Assembly (NCBI RefSeq): GCF_025398335.1 | Contig: NZ_JAODOO010000017.1 | Location: forward strand, 28,224-92,223 | DNA from: Clostridium sp. CX1 | Lineage (GTDB): Bacteria > Bacillota > Clostridia > Clostridiales > Clostridiaceae | Reading direction: 5' to 3' | Length of the DNA stretch: 64,000 nucleotides | Shown: piece after piece, positions 42,648 to 53,152 of the stretch | Layout: every line of letters begins with the position of its first letter | Position numbering within the stretch: position 1 is the stretch's first letter | Made by a program: the position numbers and the translations under genes | The notes under the pieces: generated by a model | Told to the model about the DNA's origin: nothing | What the model saw: only the letters and a program-made list of their open reading frames with translations | Database searches by the model: none

Positions 42648-43244
42648 TTATCTTGCACTTTTATCTAATGTCTCTTGAATAACTTCCAAAAGTTCTTCTT
42701 TCCCCTGCTTTTTTAGGGAAGAAAAAGTTAATAATTGATCATTATCCTTTAACTCCAATGTATCTTTTATTAATCTTAAATTTTTCTGTAGTTCAGTTCT
42801 TGTTAATTTGTCAATCTTTGTAGCAACAACAATAGTATCATAGTTATAATACTTTATCCATTTATACATTGTTATATCGTCTGCTGATGGTTTGTGTCTA
42901 CAATCCACAAGAAGTACTATCTTCTTTAGCTGTTCTCGCTGTACTAAGTATGTCTCGATTACCTTTCCCCAGCTTTCTTTTTCTGTCTTAGATACTTTCG
43001 CGTAACCATAGCCTGGTAAATCTACAAAGTAAAATTCGTTGTTTATTAGAAAGAAATTCACTAATCTTGTCTTACCTGGAGTTCCACTTACTTTAACCAA
43101 TTTTCTTCTATTAGTTAAGGTATTTATCAGTGAAGACTTCCCAACATTAGATCTTCCTACAAAGGCTATCTCCGCTCTACCATCTTCAGGGTATTGAGTT
43201 CTTACTACTGCTGAAGTTATAAATTCCGCTTGTTTTATCTCCAT
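42648..43244 (-). CDS. engB: Ribosome biogenesis GTPase EngB (YsxC)
   Basis: An essential GTPase for 50S ribosomal subunit assembly, 198 residues. G1 is GRSNVGKSS near residue 30, G2 region [14 protein letters not shown]3 [10 protein letters not shown] near 75, G4 TKID near 141, G5 FSSLKKQG. Length and start ([17 protein letters not shown]) are typical. It follows lonA at a gap of 57 bases, the standard clostridial arrangement. GGAGATG precedes the ATG. Confidence 0.96.
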   Translation of the reverse strand: MEIKQAEFITSAVVRTQYPEDGRAEIAFVGRSNVGKSSLINTLTNRRKLVKVSGTPGKTRLVNFFLINNEFYFVDLPGYGYAKVSKTEKESWGKVIETYLVQREQLKKIVLLVDCRHKPSADDITMYKWIKYYNYDTIVVATKIDKLTRTELQKNLRLIKDTLELKDNDQLLTFSSLKKQGKEELLEVIQETLDKSAR

Positions 43245-43301
43245 ATATTCATCTCCGTCTACAAGTTTTACTTTAGTGTTAACTTGTTTTTAATAAAAAT
43301 C

Positions 43302-45623
43302 CTATTCATCTTTAACCAAAGCATTGTCTAGTACAATATCAATATTATCTGCAAGTATATATTTAAGTTTACTCTTAATAGTCTTTGGTACTTTTAGTAT
43401 ATCCTTCTCATTGTCTTTTGGTACTATTACAGTATCAATTCCAGCTCTATAAGCTGCAAGACTTTTCTCCTTAAGGCCTCCAATAGCCAGTACTCTACCT
43501 GTTAAAGTAATCTCACCAGTCATTGCAACATTATGTCTTACCTTTTTACCGCCAAGAGCAGATACCATAGCGGTAATCATTGTTACACCTGCTGAAGGGC
43601 CGTCTTTAGGAACAGCTCCCTCTGGAACATGTATATGTATATCTTTGCTCTTATAGAACTCTTCTTCTATTCCATATTTATGTCCATTAGCTCTAACATA
43701 ACTATAACCTGCCCTTGCTGATTCCTTCATTACATCACCAAGTTGGCCTGTTAACTCTAGCTTTCCCGTTCCTTTCATAACAGATACTTCTATCGGTAAA
43801 GTATCTCCACCGTATCCTGTCCATGCCATACCCATTACTACGCCTATTTTGTCCTCTTCCTCTGCCCTATCGTAGCTATATATCTCTGGTCCAAGATATG
43901 TCTTAACCTTATTTATAGTAATCATTATATTGTCTTTGTTTTTTTCTATCATTTCAGCCATGGATTTTCTTATTACAGTAGAACATTTTCTTTCAAGAGT
44001 TCTAACACCTGACTCTCTAGTGTAGCGATCAATAATATGATATATGGATGAATCCGAGAACTTAATTTTACTTTCATCTACTTCATGCTCTTTTAATCTT
44101 TTAGGTATTAAATGCTTTTTGCATATATGAAACTTTTCTTCACTTGTATACCCTGATACCTCTATAACTTCCATCCTATCAAGTAAAGGTCTTGGTATAG
44201 TATCTAAACTATTAGCTGTAGTAATAAATAATACATTAGACAGGTCAAAATCCAGTTCAAGATAATGATCCCTAAAAGTACTATTTTGCTCTGTATCTAA
44301 AACCTCTAAAAGAGCATCTGCTGGATTGCCTCTAAAGTCACTACTCATTTTATCTATTTCATCTAATAGAAATAATGGATTTTTAGACTTGGCTTGTTTC
44401 ATTCCATAAATAACTCTTCCTGGAATAGCCCCAACATAAGTTTTTCTATGACCTCTTATCTCAGCTTCATCTCTAACTCCACCTAGAGACATTCTTACGA
44501 AATTTCTATTTAAAGCATGTGCTATAGACTTAGCTATGGAAGTCTTACCTACTCCTGGCGGTCCTACAAGACATAGTATTGGTCCTCTTAAGGAGTTACT
44601 CATTTGCTTCACTGCTAAGTATTCAATTATCCTGTCTTTTACATCTTCCAATCCATAATGCTCTTCCTCTAGAACCTTTCTAGCATCCTTTATGTCTAAG
44701 TTATTTTTAGTAGTATTATTCCATGGTAAATCTAAAATCCAATCTAGATAAGTCCTTATAACTCCGCCTTCTGAAGAATAAGTTCCACTATTCTTTAGCC
44801 TATCAAGTTCATATAATGCCTTTTCTTTAACTGGTTTTGGAAGCTTTGCCTTATTAATTTTGCTCTTATATTTTGCTATTTCCTTTTTATCCTCGTCATC
44901 CTCACCTAGTTCTTCTTGTATGGCCTTAAGCTGCTCTCTCAAGTAATATTCCTTCTGAACCTTATCTAATTTAGTCTTAACCCTTAGTCCTAGCTTTCTC
45001 TCTAGCTTTAAAATATCCACTTCATTATTTAATATATCAAAAAGCATCTTAAGCCTTTCGCTTATAGTATATGCTTCTAAAAGTTCCTGCTTAGCTTCTT
45101 GCTTAAGCATTAAATAAGAACTGACTATGTCTGCCATTCTTCCAGGGTCCTCTAATTCATCCAATGTAATTATAGTCTCTACTGGTACATTTCCTGATAG
45201 CTTTACATATTCATCAAAGCTTTTTCTTATTGCTCGAATAAGTGCTTCATCCTCTTTATTCTCTACAATTAACTCATCTTTTAAAACTTCAATTTTAGCT
45301 TCAAAGAAAGGCTCCTTTTTAATATATTCTGCTAATCTTCCTCTGCTTTCACCTTCCACTAATATACGTACAGTGTCTCCCGGCAACTTTAATATCTGCT
45401 TTATATTACAAATGGTTCCGATTTTAAAAATATCATCTTCATTAGGTTCTTCTATTTTTGCTTGCTTTTGAGCCACTAGAAATATTTTTTGTTCTCTAAG
45501 CATTGCTTCCTCAAGGGCAAGTATAGATTTCTCTCTACCTACATCGAAATGCAAAACCATATGTGGAAATATAGTAATACCTCTTAGCGGAATTAGAGGA
45601 AGAACTTTTTCAACATTATCCAT
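43302..45623 (-). CDS. lon: ATP-dependent protease LonA
   Basis: Cytoplasmic AAA+ serine protease for misfolded and regulatory proteins, 773 residues. An N-terminal substrate-binding domain (PLIPLRGITIFPHMV) is followed by the AAA+ module with Walker A GPPGVGKT near residue 355 and Walker B LFLLDEIDKM, and the protease domain with catalytic serine in KDGPSAGVTM and lysine in GGLKEKSLAA. Length is normal. It is downstream of lonB and upstream of engB on the same strand. Confidence 0.97.
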   Translation of the reverse strand: MDNVEKVLPLIPLRGITIFPHMVLHFDVGREKSILALEEAMLREQKIFLVAQKQAKIEEPNEDDIFKIGTICNIKQILKLPGDTVRILVEGESRGRLAEYIKKEPFFEAKIEVLKDELIVENKEDEALIRAIRKSFDEYVKLSGNVPVETIITLDELEDPGRMADIVSSYLMLKQEAKQELLEAYTISERLKMLFDILNNEVDILKLERKLGLRVKTKLDKVQKEYYLREQLKAIQEELGEDDEDKKEIAKYKSKINKAKLPKPVKEKALYELDRLKNSGTYSSEGGVIRTYLDWILDLPWNNTTKNNLDIKDARKVLEEEHYGLEDVKDRIIEYLAVKQMSNSLRGPILCLVGPPGVGKTSIAKSIAHALNRNFVRMSLGGVRDEAEIRGHRKTYVGAIPGRVIYGMKQAKSKNPLFLLDEIDKMSSDFRGNPADALLEVLDTEQNSTFRDHYLELDFDLSNVLFITTANSLDTIPRPLLDRMEVIEVSGYTSEEKFHICKKHLIPKRLKEHEVDESKIKFSDSSIYHIIDRYTRESGVRTLERKCSTVIRKSMAEMIEKNKDNIMITINKVKTYLGPEIYSYDRAEEEDKIGVVMGMAWTGYGGDTLPIEVSVMKGTGKLELTGQLGDVMKESARAGYSYVRANGHKYGIEEEFYKSKDIHIHVPEGAVPKDGPSAGVTMITAMVSALGGKKVRHNVAMTGEITLTGRVLAIGGLKEKSLAAYRAGIDTVIVPKDNEKDILKVPKTIKSKLKYILADNIDIVLDNALVKDE

Positions 45624-45751
45624 ATTTCTCCCCTCACTTCAAATAATAATTTAATAAAAGTAAATTCATGTTCAGGATATAATTAGACTAATATATTATA
45701 ACCATAAAATGGACTTTTTTCAATTCTTCTATTAATTGATGTTAACTTTTT

Positions 45752-45791
45752 AAAGCAAGCTATTTTCTCGATATAGAAAACAGCTTACTTT
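45752..45791 (-). terminator. Terminator of lonB
   Basis: Sixteen-pair imperfect hairpin (AAAGTAAGCTGTTTTC with GAAAATAGCTTGCTTT) shortly after the lonB stop; the T run is short and mixed with A. Confidence 0.6.
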
Positions 45792-45808
45792 AAGTATAAC
45801 TATAAGAT

Positions 45809-47488
45809 TTATATATCTAAGGATTCAGCAGCTAAAACATCTAAATTTGTTTCTATCTGTATTGATGAACTATCCTTATTTTTTGATAATATTCCTAAAG
45901 TAAATACCTCATAAATAGTTTTAACTGGAATAACTTTCACATCTTGAATTTTTGAGAAACTCTCCTGCCAGTTTTCACTTGGTATTAAGATAGTTTTTGC
46001 ACCAGCCTTTTTGGCCGCTTGGACTTTTGCATTTACTCCACCAACAGGTTTAACATCTCCATGTATTGATAGTTCTCCAGTCATAGCTACCTCATTGTTA
46101 ACTGGAATATTTTTTATAGCACTATATACTGCAGTAGCTATACTTATTCCTGCTGAAGGACCATCTACTGGCACTCCTCCAGAAAAATTGATATGTATGT
46201 CATACTCATCACAATTTAAATTATATAACTTTTCAATTACAGTTATTACATTTTCCACTGAACACCTTGCGGTACTTTTTCTTATCATCTTCCTATTCTG
46301 ATTGCTTATCTCTTCTTCCTCTATTATACCTGTTATCCTTATATTGCCCTTTCTAGAACTGACCTTTTTTGCTGTAGCCTCTACTTCCATTACTGCTCCT
46401 ATATTAGCGCCATAGACTGCTAATCCGTTTACATACCCTATAGTTGGTTTTTCAATTATTTTCTTTTCAGGCCTTGGCGAGTATTGACCATTTTCGATAA
46501 CCCACTCTACATCGCTCAGTGTAATCTCATCTCTACCATCGTTTAGAGCTATTCCTGATGATAACTGAATTAAATTTACTACATCTCTACCATTTTGCGA
46601 GTACCGTCCTACCAATTCTTCTGCTTTTTCTTCTATTGTAAAACCTATTTTATCTACTGCATTCTTAGCTATAATCTGGATTTCTTCCGGAAGAAGGGCT
46701 CTGAAAAAAATTTCAACACATCTTGACCTCAAAGCAGGAGTAATTTCTTCTGGATTTCTAGTTGTAGCACCAACAAGCCTAAAATCTGCTGGAAGTCCAT
46801 TATCAAAAATGTCTTTTATATACGCCGGCATGTTATCATCAGATGAATTATAGTATGAACTATCTAAAAAAACCTTTCTATCTTCTAATACCTTTAACAA
46901 CTTATTCATCTCTATAGGATGAAGTTCTCCTATTTCGTCAATAAATAGAATTCCTCCATGAGCCTTTGTAACTGCTCCTGCTTTAGGCTGTGGGATACCT
47001 GCGACCCCTAGAGGTCCTGCCCCTTGGTATATAGGATCGTGCACTGAACCAATTAGTGGGTCTGCTATACCCCTATCATCAAATCTTATAGTAGTAGCAT
47101 CAATTTCAATAAACTTTGATTTATCATTAAAGGGTGAAAAGTCCTTTTGCTTTGCATAATTTAATACTAACCTAGCTGCAGCAGTTTTACCAATTCCAGG
47201 TGGTCCATATATTATAACATGCTGTGGATTAGGACCGCACAATGCTGCTTGAAGAGCTTTTATTCCCTTCTCCTGACCTATTATTTCACTGAAAGAAGAT
47301 GGTCTGCTTCTTTCTGTAAGGGGTTCTGTTAACTTTATTTCTCTTAATTTTTTTAGTTTCTCCATCTCTTTTTTATTTTCTTTATCTATTACTATCTTCT
47401 TAGATTGTTGACCTTTCAATGCATTAAAAAAGTATAGTCCCATAACAACAGTTACAACAAACTGGATAATCATCCAAGTATACATCAT
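45809..47488 (-). CDS. lonB: Membrane-anchored ATP-dependent protease LonB
   Basis: A Lon paralogue of spore-forming Firmicutes, 559 residues from the ATG at 47488. An N-terminal membrane segment (MIIQFVVTVVMGLYFF) precedes the AAA+ domain with Walker A YGPPGIGKTAA and Walker B ILFIDEIGEL, and a C-terminal Lon protease domain with catalytic serine in VDGPSAGISIA and lysine in GGVNAKVQAA. There is no Lon N-terminal substrate domain. In Bacillus, LonB acts in the forespore. An upstream in-frame start at 47575 would add a non-conserved stretch, and GGGAGG fits 47488. A 7-base tandem repeat lies just upstream. Confidence 0.94.
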   Translation of the reverse strand: MMYTWMIIQFVVTVVMGLYFFNALKGQQSKKIVIDKENKKEMEKLKKLREIKLTEPLTERSRPSSFSEIIGQEKGIKALQAALCGPNPQHVIIYGPPGIGKTAAARLVLNYAKQKDFSPFNDKSKFIEIDATTIRFDDRGIADPLIGSVHDPIYQGAGPLGVAGIPQPKAGAVTKAHGGILFIDEIGELHPIEMNKLLKVLEDRKVFLDSSYYNSSDDNMPAYIKDIFDNGLPADFRLVGATTRNPEEITPALRSRCVEIFFRALLPEEIQIIAKNAVDKIGFTIEEKAEELVGRYSQNGRDVVNLIQLSSGIALNDGRDEITLSDVEWVIENGQYSPRPEKKIIEKPTIGYVNGLAVYGANIGAVMEVEATAKKVSSRKGNIRITGIIEEEEISNQNRKMIRKSTARCSVENVITVIEKLYNLNCDEYDIHINFSGGVPVDGPSAGISIATAVYSAIKNIPVNNEVAMTGELSIHGDVKPVGGVNAKVQAAKKAGAKTILIPSENWQESFSKIQDVKVIPVKTIYEVFTLGILSKNKDSSSIQIETNLDVLAAESLDI

Positions 47489-47573
47489 GCTTGAAAACCT
47501 CCCTCCAAAATTCCCTTTATCACTTATCTGTTTAGTATTATGCACATCTTCTGGGCAACATATTCCAGTTATC

Positions 47574-47601
47574 AATTAAGAATTAGGAATTAAGGATTAA
47601 G
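47574..47601. repeat. Four tandem 7-base units upstream of lonB
   Basis: AATTAAG, AATTAGG, AATTAAG, GATTAAG in a row between clpX and lonB. Low-complexity intergenic sequence of a kind seen in clostridia; no function evident. Confidence 0.6.
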
Positions 47602-47642
47602 GCTAAGCATCAGTAATTATTTTCATATTAAAGTGTAAAAAA

Positions 47643-47664
47643 GAGTACCGATTTCCCGGTACCC
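47643..47664 (-). terminator. Terminator of clpX
   Basis: Eight-pair stem (GGGTACCG with CGGTACTC, one G-T pair) and a six-base loop, followed by six Ts on the minus strand, just after the clpX stop. Confidence 0.85.
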
Positions 47665-47670
47665 TTTTTT

Positions 47671-48960
47671 CTATGCTGATTCTGAGCCTTTTCTAGCTCT
47701 AGACTTTTTTACTTTTATAGGTGTTCTCTTTTCACCTTCAGCCTTAATAAGCTCTGGTTCCTTTGTAGTAATTGTTTCTTTATTTACAACTACTTTAGCT
47801 ATTTCTTCTCTTGAAGGAATTTCGAACATAATATCTTTCATAGTATCTTCAATAATTGCTCTAAGTCCTCTTGCACCTGTATTTCTTTTTAATGCCTCAT
47901 CAGCTATAGCTTCTAGAGCTTCCTCTGAGAAGTCAAGTTCAACATTATCAATTTCGAAAAGTTTTTTGTATTGTTTTACAAGGGCGTTTTTTGGCTCCTT
48001 TAATATGCTTATAAGTGCTTTTCTATCTAAAGCCTCAAGAGTAACTACTATAGGAAGTCTTCCAACAAACTCAGGAATAAGACCAAATTTCAAAAGATCT
48101 CCAGGCATTATATCCTTTAAAAGCCTACCTACATCTTTTTCTTTTTTAGACTGAATTTCAGCCCCAAATCCTAAAGTGCTTATTCTTGTTCTGCTTTCTA
48201 TTATTTTATCTATTCCATCAAAAGCACCACCACAAATAAATAGTATATTACTTGTATTTATTTGTATAAACTCTTGATGAGGATGTTTTCTTCCACCTTG
48301 AGGTGGCACTGAAGCTACTGTACCTTCAAGTATTTTTAACAATGCTTGCTGAACACCTTCTCCAGATACATCTCTTGTTATAGATGGATTTTCCGATTTT
48401 CTAGCTATTTTATCAATCTCATCTATATATACTATTCCTCTTTCAGCTCTTTCTATATCGTAATCAGCATTTTGTATTAATTTTAAAAGTATATTTTCAA
48501 CATCTTCTCCAACATAGCCTGCTTCAGTAAGAGTTGTAGCATCTGCAATAGCGAATGGAACATTTAAGAACTTAGCTAAAGTTTGAGCTAATAAAGTCTT
48601 TCCTGATCCAGTTGGACCAAGTAAAAGAATATTACTCTTTTGCAGCTCTACATCATCACTATTGGCATTAGAATTAATTCTTTTGTAATGATTATAAACT
48701 GCTACAGCTAGTGATTTTTTTGCTCCATCTTGACCTATTACATATTGGTCGAGATAAGTTTTTATCTCCATAGGCTTTGGAAGAGAACTCATATCTACCT
48801 GAACATCTTCTTCAAATTCATCAGTAATTATTTCAGAACAAAGTTCTATACATTCATCACAAATATACACACCTGGCCCTGCTATAAGTCTTCTAACCTG
48901 ATCCTGAGTTTTGCCGCAGAATGAACATTTTAATTGTTTTTTTTCATCAATTTTGGCCAT
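47671..48960 (-). CDS. clpX: ClpX ATPase subunit of the ClpXP protease
   Basis: AAA+ unfoldase that feeds substrates to ClpP, 429 residues. The N-terminal zinc-binding domain has CSFCGK and CDECIELC (four cysteines); Walker A is [12 protein letters not shown] near residue 115, Walker [10 protein letters not shown] near 177, and the ClpP-contacting IGF-type loop reads LGFGA. It lies 19 bases after clpP on the same strand, as is standard. Confidence 0.98.
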   Translation of the reverse strand: MAKIDEKKQLKCSFCGKTQDQVRRLIAGPGVYICDECIELCSEIITDEFEEDVQVDMSSLPKPMEIKTYLDQYVIGQDGAKKSLAVAVYNHYKRINSNANSDDVELQKSNILLLGPTGSGKTLLAQTLAKFLNVPFAIADATTLTEAGYVGEDVENILLKLIQNADYDIERAERGIVYIDEIDKIARKSENPSITRDVSGEGVQQALLKILEGTVASVPPQGGRKHPHQEFIQINTSNILFICGGAFDGIDKIIESRTRISTLGFGAEIQSKKEKDVGRLLKDIMPGDLLKFGLIPEFVGRLPIVVTLEALDRKALISILKEPKNALVKQYKKLFEIDNVELDFSEEALEAIADEALKRNTGARGLRAIIEDTMKDIMFEIPSREEIAKVVVNKETITTKEPELIKAEGEKRTPIKVKKSRARKGSESA

Positions 48961-48979
48961 CTTTACACCTCTCTAAAGG

Positions 48980-49564
48980 TTATTTCTTTTTTATGACAAC
49001 TTCATCAATTAAACCATAGTTTTTAGCTTCCTCTGCTGACATAAAGTTATCTCTATCTGTATCTTTCTCAATTACTTCCATTGGTTGCCCTGTTCTTTCA
49101 CTTAATATAGTATTTAAGTTTTTCTTTATTTTTAGTATTCTTTCTGCATGGATTCCAATATCTGTTGCCTGGCCTTGGAATCCACCAAGTGGTTGATGTA
49201 TCATTATTTCTGCATTTGGAAGAGCAAATCTCTTTCCTTTTGCACCTGCTGCAAGTAAAAATGCACCCATAGAAGCAGCCATGCCTATGCATATAGTTGA
49301 TACATCTGGCTTAATATACTGCATTGTATCATAAATTGCCATTCCAGATGTTATAGATCCTCCTGGACTATTTATGTATAAATATATATCCTTATCTGGA
49401 TCCTCTGCCTCTAAAAATAACAGCTGAGCTACTACAAGACTCGCAGTAACATCGTTAACTTCCTCGCCTAACATTACTATTCTATCCTTTAAAAGTCTAG
49501 AATAGATATCATAGGATCTCTCTCCCCTGTTAGTTTGTTCAACGACTACTGGTACTAAACTCAT
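48980..49564 (-). CDS. clpP: ClpP protease subunit
   Basis: Serine peptidase forming the ClpXP chamber, 194 residues. The catalytic triad sits at canonical positions: S98 in MAASMGA, H123 in MIHQPLGG and D172 in TDRDNFMS. The N-terminus ([20 protein letters not shown]) is typical, with a short propeptide-like start. AGGAGGAGAG precedes the ATG. It is transcribed with clpX; a terminator separates it from trigger factor upstream. Confidence 0.98.
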   Translation of the reverse strand: MSLVPVVVEQTNRGERSYDIYSRLLKDRIVMLGEEVNDVTASLVVAQLLFLEAEDPDKDIYLYINSPGGSITSGMAIYDTMQYIKPDVSTICIGMAASMGAFLLAAGAKGKRFALPNAEIMIHQPLGGFQGQATDIGIHAERILKIKKNLNTILSERTGQPMEVIEKDTDRDNFMSAEEAKNYGLIDEVVIKKK

Positions 49565-49674
49565 AAATCTCTCTCCTCCTTTTTATGATCACATAAGTGA
49601 TTTTACCCATTTGAAAATTATTTATATCAACCTATATAAGGATGAAAACCCAATAAAGTATTAATTTTAAAATT

Positions 49675-49700
49675 AATTGCCAGAAAAACTCCTGGCAATT
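49675..49700 (-). terminator. Terminator of trigger factor
   Basis: Nine-pair stem AATTGCCAG/CTGGCAATT, 16 bases after the tig stop on the minus strand. Confidence 0.75.
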
Positions 49701-49715
49701 AACCCTTAATATATT

Positions 49716-51008
49716 CTATGCTGTTGCTTTGCTATTATCCACTAACATTTTTATTACTTTTTCATTAACTACATCTAGCTTTAAGTAATTCTTTTGGGAT
49801 TCAAGAACTAACTTAGCAGTCTTTTCAAGATCCTTACTTCCATATTGTTTAGCCATTTCTGTAGCCTTAGCTAAGAGCTCTTCTTCAGAAGCATCTATAT
49901 TTTCTACCTTAGCTATTTCTTCAAGTACTAAATCTGTTCTTACTCTCTTTTCAGCTGTTTCTTTCATGTAATCTCTAACTTTTTCCTCAGTGTTATTTGT
50001 GTATTGATAATATGTTTTTAGGTCTAATCCTTGATATTGTAATCTCATTTCTAAATCCTTAAGCATATTATCTATTTCTTTGTCTATCATAACAGCTGGG
50101 ATATCAATTTTTGCATTTGAAGAAACTGCATCAACAACTGCTTCTTCATATTCTCTCTTTGCTTTTAATTCATTTGCTTCTTCCATCTTCTTTTTCATAT
50201 CAGCTTTTAATTCTGCTAAAGTATCAAATTCTGAAACTTCTTTAGCAAACTCATCATCTAATGTTGGTAATTCTTTTTTCTTTATATCCTTAACAGCAAC
50301 TTTGAAAACAGCTTCTTTGCCGTTTAAGTCTTCTCTACCATATTCTTGTGGGAAAGTAACTACAACGTCTTTTTCGTCACCTTTATTTAAACCTACTAAT
50401 TGATCTTCAAAGTTATCTATGAAAGTACCTGATCCTATTTCTAATTGATAGTCAGTTCCTTCTCCGCCTTCGAAAGCTACATCGCCAACAAAACCTTTAA
50501 AATCTATTACTGCCATGTCGCCTTTTTCTATGCTTCCTTCTTCCTTAGTTTCCACTCTTGCATTCTTTTCTTGCATTGCTTTTAATTCATTTTCTATTTC
50601 TTCATCTTTTACTTCATATACAGGTTTCTTTACTTCTACAGCTTTATATTCTCCTAGTTGCACTTCTGGAAGAACTGTAACTGTAGCAGTGTAAACAAAG
50701 TCCTTACCTTCTCCTACTTCAACTATGTCAATTTGAGGATAATCAACTGGTTTTATGTTATGTTCTTTTAATGCTTCTGGATATGTATCATCGCAGCAGA
50801 AATTTATGGCATCTTCGTAAAATACTCCTTCGCCATAGTATTTCTTTATTATGTTCATTGGGGCTTTACCTTTTCTAAAGCCTGGTATATTGAATTGTTT
50901 TCCATTCTTAGCGAAGGCCTTTTTCATAGCCTCATTGAATTTGTCTGATCCTACTGTTATTTCTAGTTTAACAATATTATTTTCTATTTTTTCCATTTTA
51001 GTGTTCAT
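49716..51008 (-). CDS. tig: Trigger factor
   Basis: Ribosome-associated chaperone and peptidyl-prolyl isomerase, 430 residues. The ribosome-binding signature [12 protein letters not shown] is near residue 37; the FKBP-type isomerase domain ([20 protein letters not shown]) starts near 163, followed by the helical C-terminal domain with arms. AGGAGGAAAG lies six bases before the ATG at 51008. It is upstream of clpP, the conserved order. Confidence 0.97.
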   Translation of the reverse strand: MNTKMEKIENNIVKLEITVGSDKFNEAMKKAFAKNGKQFNIPGFRKGKAPMNIIKKYYGEGVFYEDAINFCCDDTYPEALKEHNIKPVDYPQIDIVEVGEGKDFVYTATVTVLPEVQLGEYKAVEVKKPVYEVKDEEIENELKAMQEKNARVETKEEGSIEKGDMAVIDFKGFVGDVAFEGGEGTDYQLEIGSGTFIDNFEDQLVGLNKGDEKDVVVTFPQEYGREDLNGKEAVFKVAVKDIKKKELPTLDDEFAKEVSEFDTLAELKADMKKKMEEANELKAKREYEEAVVDAVSSNAKIDIPAVMIDKEIDNMLKDLEMRLQYQGLDLKTYYQYTNNTEEKVRDYMKETAEKRVRTDLVLEEIAKVENIDASEEELLAKATEMAKQYGSKDLEKTAKLVLESQKNYLKLDVVNEKVIKMLVDNSKATA

Positions 51009-51050
51009 TATACTTTCCTCCTAATCGTCCGTGCTTATGTTAACCATATT

Positions 51051-51059
51051 ATTATAACA
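51051..51059 (-). promoter_or_regulatory. Extended -10 element of tig
   Basis: TGTTATAAT, an extended -10 box about 40 bases upstream of the tig ATG on the minus strand; the -35 is poor. Confidence 0.5.
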
Positions 51060-51191
51060 TATATTTAAAAGTATTAACATATGCTACTTAATCTTATACA
51101 ATTTTTAGTATATGCGGCTTTTTTCAGTGTAAATTAAAATTTCTGTATTAATAATTATATACCAAAAAACATAATTTTTACAATTATTTTT

Positions 51192-51980
51192 TTATTTTAT
51201 AATGGATTGATGCAAAAAATTTTTCGCCGAAATTAGCTCATCATAACTAGAGTAATTATCGCTGTAAACCTCAATAATTCCTACTCTATTATAACCTATT
51301 TCCTTTAATTTACAACAGATTTTTTTGTAATCTACATCCCCTTTTCCAGGCAACAAACAAATGTTATCTTTATCCCTATCATTTATGTGGAAATTAATCA
51401 AATTCCCCCCCATAATTTCTAGGTATTTTTCAGGATTATTACCTGCTTTATATGCCTGCTTTATATCTAAAGTAAAATGAATCGGATACTTACAACTTTC
51501 TTTTATCCTATATAAAAAATCTAATTCTGAAGACATGCACCAAGAAACATTTTCCTGTGCAAGCTTAATTCCTTCCTCGTTAGCAGTGTATACTAGCTTA
51601 TTATATACTTCTGATATAAATTCCTTATTTATAAAATCAAACTTTTGCAGTCTCATGCCGTGGAAGGTATAACATTCTGCACCTAAAAGCCTTGCTGCCT
51701 TACATATCTTCTTAAAGTATACAAACATGTCATCTCGCCTTCTTTTATAACTATCAAAGAGGTAAGGTTCAAAAGAAGATGAAAATCCATGTACAGAATG
51801 AATATTAAAATTTTGTTCATTCTTTTCTTGCAAAAGCTGCTTTATAAAGTCCTCTTCATACTCACTAGGACTATTTAAAAATATTTCCCCACAATGAAAA
51901 CCTAAGTCCTTCATTAAATGTATACTATCTTCAGTTTTAACATTTGGATAAAAACTAGCTGATGATAAACCTATCTCCAT
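51192..51980 (-). CDS. Sugar phosphate isomerase/epimerase-like TIM-barrel protein
   Basis: A xylose-isomerase-like TIM-barrel of 262 residues with the scattered metal-site residues of the superfamily: IHSVHGFSSS, YTFHGMRL, LAQENVSW, FTLDIKQAYKAG, FHINDRD and a final glutamate in GIIEVYSD. Activity could be an isomerase, epimerase or endonuclease-IV-like reaction; the substrate is unknown. An ATG at 52013 directly follows the upstream stop but has no ribosome binding site; the ATG at 51980 has GGAGG five bases before it, so it is preferred. It is the second gene of a two-gene unit. Confidence 0.75.
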   Translation of the reverse strand: MEIGLSSASFYPNVKTEDSIHLMKDLGFHCGEIFLNSPSEYEEDFIKQLLQEKNEQNFNIHSVHGFSSSFEPYLFDSYKRRRDDMFVYFKKICKAARLLGAECYTFHGMRLQKFDFINKEFISEVYNKLVYTANEEGIKLAQENVSWCMSSELDFLYRIKESCKYPIHFTLDIKQAYKAGNNPEKYLEIMGGNLINFHINDRDKDNICLLPGKGDVDYKKICCKLKEIGYNRVGIIEVYSDNYSSYDELISAKNFLHQSIIK

Positions 51981-52013
51981 TAAATCCTCCAAGTCCCCTA
52001 AATATTTAGTCAT

Positions 52014-52808
52014 TTATTCACTTATATTCCCAGATGCATCTAAGAAAACTGTTCTCCCATCTGAAGTAACTGTTACTCCCTTATCTGTCAAATCACCTAG
52101 AGTGATATCCTCGCCCTCTATCCCCTGTACAAGAATATGACTTTTATCCTTTAAATTTTCAATCCAAATATATTTAGTAGTCTTTCCTAACCAAGGCAGT
52201 TGACTTATATATGCAATGTTATCTTCGTCTATGAATTTGGGCGAAGAACACCAAATGTAATCTGGTTGACTAGATAACTGAGAATCCTTTGATATTACCG
52301 TTCCACTAGTTGAAGTATATTGTGGATTCGCTACATCCTGCTTATTACCATTTACATCTATTAAAATAATACTTTGAACCTTGTTATCGAACACAACCAT
52401 CCTTTGTTTTGAGGGACTCATACTGTAACTAACATTATTCTCTGCTGGTGCTATTTCTTTAAATAGCTTGTTATTATCTTTAACCTCATATACTGCAGTT
52501 ATAGTCTTCCCATCACTTAGCTGTATATCATAGCCCTCTGGCTTCTTATCTTTACCATTTTCCTTTGTCTCTGTTTTTTTAGGCTCTTCCTTTTCGGAAT
52601 TCTTAGGGTCTATAGTTTTTACATCCTTTTTATCCGTTGTGGTTAAGTTCTTTGTCATATCTTTTCTTACCTCTTCAAATATGCCCTTCACAGACATAAC
52701 AGCAAAAACAATTATAATAATAGATAGACAGCCTATAAAAACTATTCTTCTTTTCCTTCTTTTCATCTGCTTTTCATAATCTTTACTAAATATACTTGGC
52801 TTCACCAC
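52014..52808 (-). CDS. Membrane-anchored protein of unknown function
   Basis: No family recognised. A basic N-terminal stretch (KQMKRRKRR) precedes one membrane segment at about residues 23-42 (VFIGCLSIIIIVFAVMSV), then a lysine/glutamate-rich, low-complexity linker (about 55-90) and a C-terminal region that looks like beta strands (SPSKQRMVVFDNKVQSIILIDVNG, PDYIWCSSPKFIDEDNIAYIS), reminiscent of WD40/TolB-like surfaces. It should face outside. The TIM-barrel gene follows directly. Confidence 0.65.
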   Translation of the reverse strand: MVKPSIFSKDYEKQMKRRKRRIVFIGCLSIIIIVFAVMSVKGIFEEVRKDMTKNLTTTDKKDVKTIDPKNSEKEEPKKTETKENGKDKKPEGYDIQLSDGKTITAVYEVKDNNKLFKEIAPAENNVSYSMSPSKQRMVVFDNKVQSIILIDVNGNKQDVANPQYTSTSGTVISKDSQLSSQPDYIWCSSPKFIDEDNIAYISQLPWLGKTTKYIWIENLKDKSHILVQGIEGEDITLGDLTDKGVTVTSDGRTVFLDASGNISE

Positions 52809-53024
52809 AACTAATTCCTCCTATATACATTTAAATATATTAATTCAACATAAGTTCTATATAAGAATTTACTTCTCTAACTTCTCTATATTAACACTAT
52901 TTCCAATAATTCATTATTTATTATAACTCAAAAAAATGAAAAATAATAATAAATTTTTCTAAATTCAGCTTTTTACTCATTTAGTGATTAAGTAAAAGTT
53001 GTTATTTCAAAAACATAAAAAAAT
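52809..53024. other. AT-rich intergenic region
   Basis: Upstream of the membrane-anchored gene and beyond the pyrE terminator. I see no ORF, hairpin or clear promoter hexamers. Confidence 0.4.
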
Positions 53025-53048
53025 GTCTCAAGTCCTAAGACTTGAGAC
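53025..53048 (-). terminator. Terminator of the pyr operon
   Basis: Ten-pair stem GTCTCAAGTC/GACTTGAGAC with a four-base loop and a T run on the minus strand, about 105 bases after the pyrE stop. Confidence 0.85.
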
Positions 53049-53070
53049 CAAAATAAAAATAAAATAAAAT

Positions 53071-53103
53071 ACAAATAAAACACAAATAAAACACAAATAA
53101 AAC
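53071..53103. repeat. Three perfect 11-base tandem repeats in the pyrE 3' region
   Basis: ACAAATAAAAC repeated three times without error, preceded by looser AAATAAAAT units. It lies between pyrE and its terminator, giving a U-rich untranslated tail. Confidence 0.85.
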
Positions 53104-53152
53104 TTTAAGAAAAATACTCAGCTATAAATCTATATAAAATTTGTAGCTAACA

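Noticed and set aside
45127..45471. 114-codon plus-strand ORF
   Set aside because: Antisense shadow inside lonA; serine/leucine-rich as expected of reversed coding sequence.
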